Position numbers and translations under genes: made by a program. The notes beneath the pieces were generated by a model. It saw only the letters and a program-made list of their open reading frames with translations. It was not told the DNA's origin and did not search any database. Positions 16,461 through 20,601 of a stretch of 20,601 nt of DNA are shown here, piece after piece. The stretch comes from Chara braunii (lineage: Eukaryota > Streptophyta > Charophyceae > Charales > Characeae). The DNA lies in NCBI GenBank assembly GCA_003427395.1, contig BFEA01000162.1, positions 362,218 to 382,818 of the forward strand, in the 5' to 3' direction. Position 1 is the stretch's first letter. Each line of letters begins with the position of its first letter.

Positions 16461-16966
16461 TCCTCAACCTGACCTGGTTCAAAGGACTTGGGAAACAGCG
16501 AAGAATAACAAGCCGGGCTGCCTAAGTTGTTCATGCAAGTAATTGTCCCTCCCATCCTCATTTGTGTCACTCAAAAGAGTTCCAGCATTCAGCTCCTCCA
16601 AGCACTTCCAGAGAAATCGGATTGGGTTGACAAAAATCTAAAAGCGGGGTTTTCAAGAGCCCATGAATTAGACACGACCAGAGATCAAATGGGCCAGGCC
16701 CAAGGTCTGGACACCTTTTCGGTCAAAATGTTCGTCCCTTGACTGAACCATACCCTCACAAACCCTTTCACCTACCCTTTCCACATAAAAGCTAATTCAA
16801 ACAACTCCCAGCAATCCCTCACAATACACAACAGTTAACAGTTGAGTTGACGGCACTCGATGCCATTTATGCAAGACAGATGAACCTGTTATATCAACGT
16901 TCCTTCACACCCACAGCGATCGGATTAGACTCGCCCACCTTTTCAAAATGAGAAAAAGTGAGTTGG

Positions 16967-16970
<4 letters not shown>

Positions 16971-17005
<35 letters not shown>
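16971..17005. repeat. (GA)17 microsatellite
   Basis: An uninterrupted GA run, 63 bp inside the intron from the exon a donor. Confidence 0.97.
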
Positions 17006-17007
<2 letters not shown>

Positions 17008-17068
17008 GCTCTCCACACAATTCCTATGAGCTGGATTTCAATAAGTTAGGTTTGCAATGTCCACTCAC

Positions 17069-17157
17069 CAGTTCATGTTCTCGGACTCGGCACTGTTCTT
17101 TAGAATCCATTTCGCTACGGTGTCACAGTCCACCGGTCGATGCGCCTCCTCCAAACA
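17069..17157 (-). CDS. ARIADNE-type RBR E3 ubiquitin ligase, exon a (end of IBR domain)
   Basis: The 89-bp exon starts in phase 0 and encodes [19 protein letters not shown] then [10 protein letters not shown], plus two bases of the next Trp codon. C-x4-H-x4-C (Cys1, His6, Cys11) supplies the last zinc ligands of the IBR domain. The rest is the linker into RING2 found in plant ARI proteins ([15 protein letters not shown]). Acceptor ATTCTCCTTTGCAG/T has a good pyrimidine tract; donor CTG/GTGAGTGG is near consensus. It joins exons b and c with no frame conflict, giving about 95 contiguous residues. RING1 and the acidic N-terminus should lie at higher coordinates, but I find no such exon up to 20601. 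Confidence 0.95.
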
Positions 17158-17573
17158 CTGCAAAGGAGAATGCCAACCAAAACAAGAACGTGATAAGCCA
17201 CAACCCAGTGAGACAGACAACAATTCTGATAACAGTGGAACGCTGTGGAACTTTCCCAGAACACAAGACTAGCCATAACAAGACAGGTTCGATGCCGCAT
17301 ACCATAAAGGTGCAGGCCAGAACAAGAACCGACCTCTCTCACATAGTACAAGATAGCACAGCGGAAGGCTAATATACCAATGATCCAAACAATCAATGTT
17401 GCAATGCAGACCAAACATACATCATCATCATTCCATGGTGTGAAGGGGCCTGGCACTCACACAGGAAGAATGCGCCAGTCCCCAACCATACACAGACGAA
17501 GAAGAGGGGAAGATGGGAATGTCGTCAACACCAAGTCTTCGGTACAGTTCCCAAATAATCCCTCGTCCAATGT
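17158..17573. other. Intron-like DNA upstream of exon a, no exon recognised
   Basis: Minus frames here include a 113-codon hydrophobic one (17456-17115), but it overlaps exon a in another frame and matches nothing I know. The stretch is most simply the 3' part of the preceding ARIADNE intron. Confidence 0.5.
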
Positions 17574-17623
17574 CTCAATCCCAATGTGGAGTCTGGATCC
17601 AAATGTCATCAAGTCCCAAAGTC

Positions 17624-17663
<40 letters not shown>

Positions 17664-17788
17664 GTCTGCAGATACTGAGAAGTTAGGTAGCGAGAGCACG
17701 AGGGAGAGATGGACTTAGAAGAGGAAGAAGAAGAACTCAAATCCCAATGTGGAGTCTGGATCCAAATGTCATCAAGTCCCAAAGTCAC

Positions 17789-17834
<46 letters not shown>

Positions 17835-17934
17835 GTCTGCAGATACTGAGAAGTTAGGTAGCGAGAGCACGAGGGCGAGATGGACTTAGAAGAGGAAGAA
17901 GAAAGAGATGTACTTAGAAGAGGAAGAAGAAGCA
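17574..17934. repeat. About 165-bp tandem duplication carrying CT microsatellites
   Basis: ATCCCAATGTGGAGTCTGGA starts at 17578 and 17741. Both units run through a CT tract (17627-17660, then 17792-17831), then GTAGTCTGCAGATACTGAG and GATGGACTTAGAAGAGGAAG. A partial third unit (GAGATGTACTTAGAAGAGG) ends at another CT run, 17935-17949. Unit sequences are nearly identical, but the CT tracts differ (34 versus 40 bp). Confidence 0.92.
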
Positions 17935-17949
17935 CTCTCTCTCTCTCTC

Positions 17950-18420
17950 AGTCTGGTACTAGCCTGTGAAGGTGGCGCCTTGTTGCAGGCACATCGAAGA
18001 AGAAGCTGGAGCTATGGCGCCACAGGTAAGTCTCCTTGGCCTCCGCCAACCATCTCTCTCTCTCCAACGCTACTCTAGCTCCTAATAGCGCCCAGCGCTG
18101 AAGACTACTGCTAACGCTACTACTACTACTGCAGCGCTCCTCCAGAGTGCTGCTGCCGAATCCTGAAGGCTGCCTCCTGCCTCCTGCACGTGAAGTGCCT
18201 GGGACGTCCCTATGAACTACCTGCAGCCTGCAGGGCGGGCCAGTCTTATATAGTGCTGGCCCGTCCAGGAGGCTGCTCTTGCCAATGCCAAAACGAGCCA
18301 GACCCTGGCGCCGAAGTTCAAACAAAGGTTGTCTTGAAAACAGGCCCAAAATGGCCTGTGCTAAAACCCTGGTCTGGTGCCTAAGTTTCAGGGCAGGTCG
18401 ATCTTATGAGGGCCTGAAAA
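17950..18420. other. Mixed DNA with CTG/GCAGCGCT-rich stretch, no gene called
   Basis: TACTACTACTACTGCAGCGCT and CTGCCTCCTGCCTCCTGCA form short simple repeats near 18118-18188. ATGGCGCCACAG followed by GTAAGT at 18014-18031 mimics a short first exon and donor on plus, without supporting downstream exon. The 133-codon minus frame (18349-17948) is unrecognised. Confidence 0.4.
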
Positions 18421-18484
18421 TGGCCCTCCGTTTCAGGCTGAAAAGACTCAGGGCCTGGAGGGCCCTTTTTTAGGCTGCAAAGAC

Positions 18485-18640
18485 ACGGCCTGTAGGCCCT
18501 TGTTTTCAGGCTTTCAGGTTGAAACGACACAGGGCCTGTAGGCCCTTGTTTTCAGGCTTTCGGGCTGAAACGACACAGGGCCTGTAGGCCCTTGTTTTCA
18601 GGCTTTCAGGCTGAAACGACACAGGGCCTGTAGGGCACTT
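18485..18640. repeat. 46-bp tandem array, about 3.4 units
   Basis: Units start at 18485, 18531 and 18577, with a fourth breaking off in 18623-18640. Each has GGGCCTGTAGGCCC, a near-palindrome with arms GGGCCT/AGGCCC (first unit ACGGCC), then TTGTTTTCAGGCTTTC and GAAACGACAC. Degenerate relatives (CTGAAAAGACTCAGGGCCTG) extend back to about 18400. Confidence 0.95.
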
Positions 18641-18660
18641 ATTTTCCGTCTGGTCGAGCC

Positions 18661-19015
18661 CTGCAGGCCCGTGTAGCTGCGCAGTATGCTACATCTGACC
18701 AAATCAGTTATAGAATGCAGTCGTCAAGCCGTAAGGCCTACAGTTAGCCTTTGCCCCCGGCATTCAAGCACCGCGCACTCCCTGATTCAGGTCCATAAAA
18801 TGGTACCGGACAAAGCTTCGGAAACGGCCTCTTCCCTCATTGGTACACATACCCAATCTCAACCAGTCACTCTTCCAATCGTCAGTGTCCCCAGTCCCAA
18901 ACTGCCTTCCACAAGGCCCTCTCCTCTACTCAACAATCGAAAAGCATTTGAACTGGAAAGTACACCAGATACATTAGCACTGATCAAACATATTGAATGT
19001 ACCAAACCTCGAACA
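18661..19015. other. Plus-strand open frame of unknown status
   Basis: A 192-codon frame (18686-19264) runs from ATG through this stretch and into the repeat that follows. The first 110 residues are not low-complexity (for example LLNNRKAFELESTPDTLAL) but match no family I recognise; the rest is repeat-encoded. No promoter, splice or polyadenylation evidence supports it. I leave it as an unassigned frame. Confidence 0.3.
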
Positions 19016-19211
19016 GGTCCAGGCAGTGTTGCACACGCCGACCGTCGGGGACCCCTGACTGGTCGGCTGCCGACCCGTCGGCACCTACCGGTCGGGGGTC
19101 GTCGGCACCTACCGGTCCAGGCAGTGTTGCACAAGCCGACCGTCGGCCCTACTGGTCGGCTGCAATACAGTCGGCGGTCGGGGTCAGCAGTCGGCAGGGA
19201 TGGAACCATGG
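19016..19211. repeat. 98-bp GC-rich tandem duplication
   Basis: GGTCCAGGCAGTGTTGCACA starts at 19016 and 19114, each followed by (C/A)GCCGACCGTCGG and CTGGTCGGCTGC. Internally GTCGGCACCTACCGGTC also occurs twice (about 19077 and 19101). GTCGG/CCGAC words dominate the block. Confidence 0.85.
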
Positions 19212-19361
19212 GTCCAGGTGCATTTTGTATGCTGTGTAGTGGAGCGAAGCCCAATGCCCCATGACAATTGATCAAAGAGCGCACGTATATAAAGTAATAT
19301 AAACACCAGAGACAAAACGAAGCAAACGATAAAACCCCATTCTCTTTTGTTTTCCCTCTTT

Positions 19362-19457
19362 GTGTGATGACTAGTCTTGTCTTTTCATATTCTTCTCCTT
19401 TTCTGCCATGTGTGATGATTAGTCTTGTCTTTTCATATTCTTCTCCTTTTCTTCCCA
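19362..19457. repeat. 48-bp tandem duplication
   Basis: GTGTGATGA(C/T)TAGTCTTGTC and the following TTTTCATATTCTTCTCC occur at 19362-19409 and 19410-19457, nearly identical. Confidence 0.95.
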
Positions 19458-19580
19458 CTTTGGCAGACGTTTGTAAACCACACAACTGTGCTACATGCCT
19501 GTCATTTGTGGTCGCATCTTGTTACAGAGTTCACATTCCACAGGAGCCCCAACCTCAGCAGGTGCTTCTTGCAGAAGATC

Positions 19581-20015
19581 ATCAAACTCTCTCATGGAGA
19601 TCCTTACAATCCTTGTAGGCATCCTTACTCTCATTCGGACAAGCCACATCGCTGACACGATTTTATACTCGACATTCAATCAAACTCTCTCATGGACATC
19701 CTTACAATCCTTGTAGATATCCTTACTCGCATTGGGGCAAGCCACTTAGCTGACACGATTTATACTCAAAGTTCGACCACTACAATTCAGAAACAGCTCG
19801 TACAGGTCATGCTGGGCACACAAAACATTGCAGCAAAACCGATCAGAAAGGTCAACACTGTTATGCAGGTAGATATCCTTACTCACATTCCAGCAAGCGA
19901 TGCAATACACGCAGTAAAACCACATTGATCGGTTTACATTGCTGACATGCTCATGTATTCAACATTTGACCCCTACAATACAAAACAGCTAGTACGGGTC
20001 ATGCTGGGAACTTCC
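19581..20015. repeat. Degenerate repeats of a TCCTTACAATCC / ATGCTGGG unit
   Basis: ATCAAACTCTCTCATGGA(G/C)A and TCCTTACAATCCTTGTAG begin at 19581 and 19679 (98-bp period), with AAGCCAC(A/T)T and GCTGACACGATTT in each. A third relative (GTAGATATCCTTACTCACAT) lies near 19869. ACAGCTCGTACAGGTCATGC at about 19793 recurs as ACAGCTAGTACGGGTCATGC at about 19985. No gene is recognised; a short minus frame 19679-19491 overlaps it. Confidence 0.75.
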
Positions 20016-20090
20016 ACAAACACTAGATGACCTGTTGCGGCTTCGCTCACAACAGCAAATGTGTCAGGTGATGCACGAAGGGGGGAGGCA

Positions 20091-20142
<52 letters not shown>
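20091..20142. repeat. Compound microsatellite (TC)10(AC)16
   Basis: A TC run from 20091 to 20110 is followed directly by an AC run to 20142. Confidence 0.97.
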
Positions 20143-20145
<3 letters not shown>

Positions 20146-20171
20146 CACAAAGAGAGAAACCGAAAAAATTT

Positions 20172-20198
20172 GCGCCACGTGGCAAAGCCATGTGGCGC
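20172..20198. promoter_or_regulatory. G-box hairpin, possible bZIP/bHLH site
   Basis: GCGCCACGTGGC and GCCATGTGGCGC are inverted copies with one mismatch around AAA. The first contains CACGTG in GCCACGTGGC, the palindromic core recognised by plant bZIP and bHLH factors. A C/T-rich stretch follows, as in many plant 5' leaders, but no gene start is seen nearby. Regulatory function is inferred only. Confidence 0.35.
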
Positions 20199-20490
20199 CT
20201 TTTCACACCTTCAGCAACCCCTCCCCCCCGACTTTCCCCCTAACTTTTCTTCTCCCTCTTTTCCCTCCTCTATGCTTTCCCCTCCTCTGCTAGTCCTTCC
20301 CCTCTCTCCCCCTCCTCCCTCAGCTCCATCTCTTTCTCCCTCCCTACCCTCCCTCCTTTTCGGCTTTCGCCTCCCTGTATCTTCCTGCTGTTACTTCTCC
20401 TCCTCCTCCTCCTTGTTCCTGCTGTCCTCGTCCTTCTTCCTCCCACTCCTCGTCCTCTATCCACGATGCTTCCTCCTTTCGTTCTCCCAC
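20199..20490. other. Pyrimidine-rich stretch, no gene
   Basis: The plus strand is almost all C and T (CCCCTCCTCTGC, TCCTCCTCCTCCTCC). Compositionally it is the complement of the G/A-rich left end of the window. The minus frame is low-complexity Arg/Gly/Glu. Confidence 0.7.
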
Positions 20491-20553
20491 CTCTCTCTCT
20501 CTCTCTCTCTCTCTGTGTGTATGGAGGGGGAAGAAAAGAAAGAAAAAAGAAAA

Positions 20554-20589
<36 letters not shown>

Positions 20590-20601
20590 CCCCCCCCCCC
20601 C
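20491..20601. repeat. CT microsatellites ending in poly(C)
   Basis: A CT run at 20491-20514 with a short GT extension, a purine-rich spacer (20522-20554), a TC run at 20559-20587, then C only to the window end. A homopolymer end like this often marks a sequencing or assembly limit. Confidence 0.9.

Larger units (their letters stand above)
15867..17068 (-). other. ARIADNE intron between exons a and b
   Basis: The 1202-bp intron runs from GTGAGTGG to GGCAAAAG. It contains a GA/CT microsatellite just inside the donor and a long polypurine tract. A 57-codon minus frame at about 16150-15980 (including FPELAYAKHSLAIHEEDSLL) looks protein-like, but I do not recognise it. Confidence 0.85.

Noticed and set aside
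17115-17456. 113-codon hydrophobic minus-strand membrane protein
   Set aside because: It overlaps the well-supported ARIADNE exon in a different frame, and its hydrophobicity comes from T-rich intron DNA.
18014-18031. Plus-strand first exon MAPQ with a perfect CAG/GTAAGT donor
   Set aside because: A 12-base exon with one donor match is weak on its own, and no downstream plus-strand exon was recognised.
18686-19264. 192-codon plus-strand gene
   Set aside because: Its C-terminal part is encoded by a GC-rich tandem repeat, and the N-terminal part resembles no family I know.

Overview
The window looks like nuclear DNA of a green plant or streptophyte alga: one fragmented, intron-rich gene buried in transposon remnants, microsatellites and short tandem duplications. 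The only convincing cellular gene is on the minus strand. Three exons (17157-17069, 15866-15759, 14241-14151) join in frame with GT...AG introns to encode the end of the IBR domain, the complete RING2/Rcat domain with its catalytic cysteine, and the start of the C-terminal region of a plant-type ARIADNE RBR E3 ubiquitin ligase. They are too short to appear as long ORFs. No earlier exon is recognised between 17158 and 20601, and no later one between 1 and 14150, so the gene is partial here and its introns are long and full of repeats.

Layout. 1-1560: purine-rich GGAGG/GCGGAGG minisatellite DNA, broken at 1155-1189 by a Nextera mate-pair junction adapter, so the assembly is not trustworthy there. 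1561-3222: GACGATG-type repeats, a GA microsatellite, a 63-bp tandem repeat, then a pair of stem-loop repeats with compensating stem changes, more hairpins and a poly(A) run. 3223-8340: layered degenerate repeats (175-bp tandem duplication, direct repeats 3.8 kb apart, inverted-repeat arms 2.4 kb apart, a perfect 28-bp palindrome).

8380-11460 (+): a decayed Ty3/gypsy pol (reverse transcriptase, RNase H, integrase) with stop codons, frameshifts and lost catalytic residues. Its reverse transcriptase is interrupted by a small terminal-inverted-repeat element (8890-9437). 12757-12046 (-): the 3' end of a second, opposite-facing copy of the same family. 13688-15507: four copies of a tRNA-derived SINE-like repeat. 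17574-20601: CT/CA microsatellites, 46-, 48- and 98-bp tandem repeats, a G-box hairpin and a C/T-rich stretch ending in poly(C).

No new multi-gene system is visible. The items most worth checking are the hidden ARIADNE exons, the adapter junction, the covarying tandem stem-loops, the nested TIR element with its duplicated border, and the SINE family. The green-lineage assignment rests on the ARIADNE residues, the SINEs and the GA/CT-rich microsatellites. From memory only, the gypsy integrase tail resembles polyproteins of the alga Chara. That is a weak impression, not a result.
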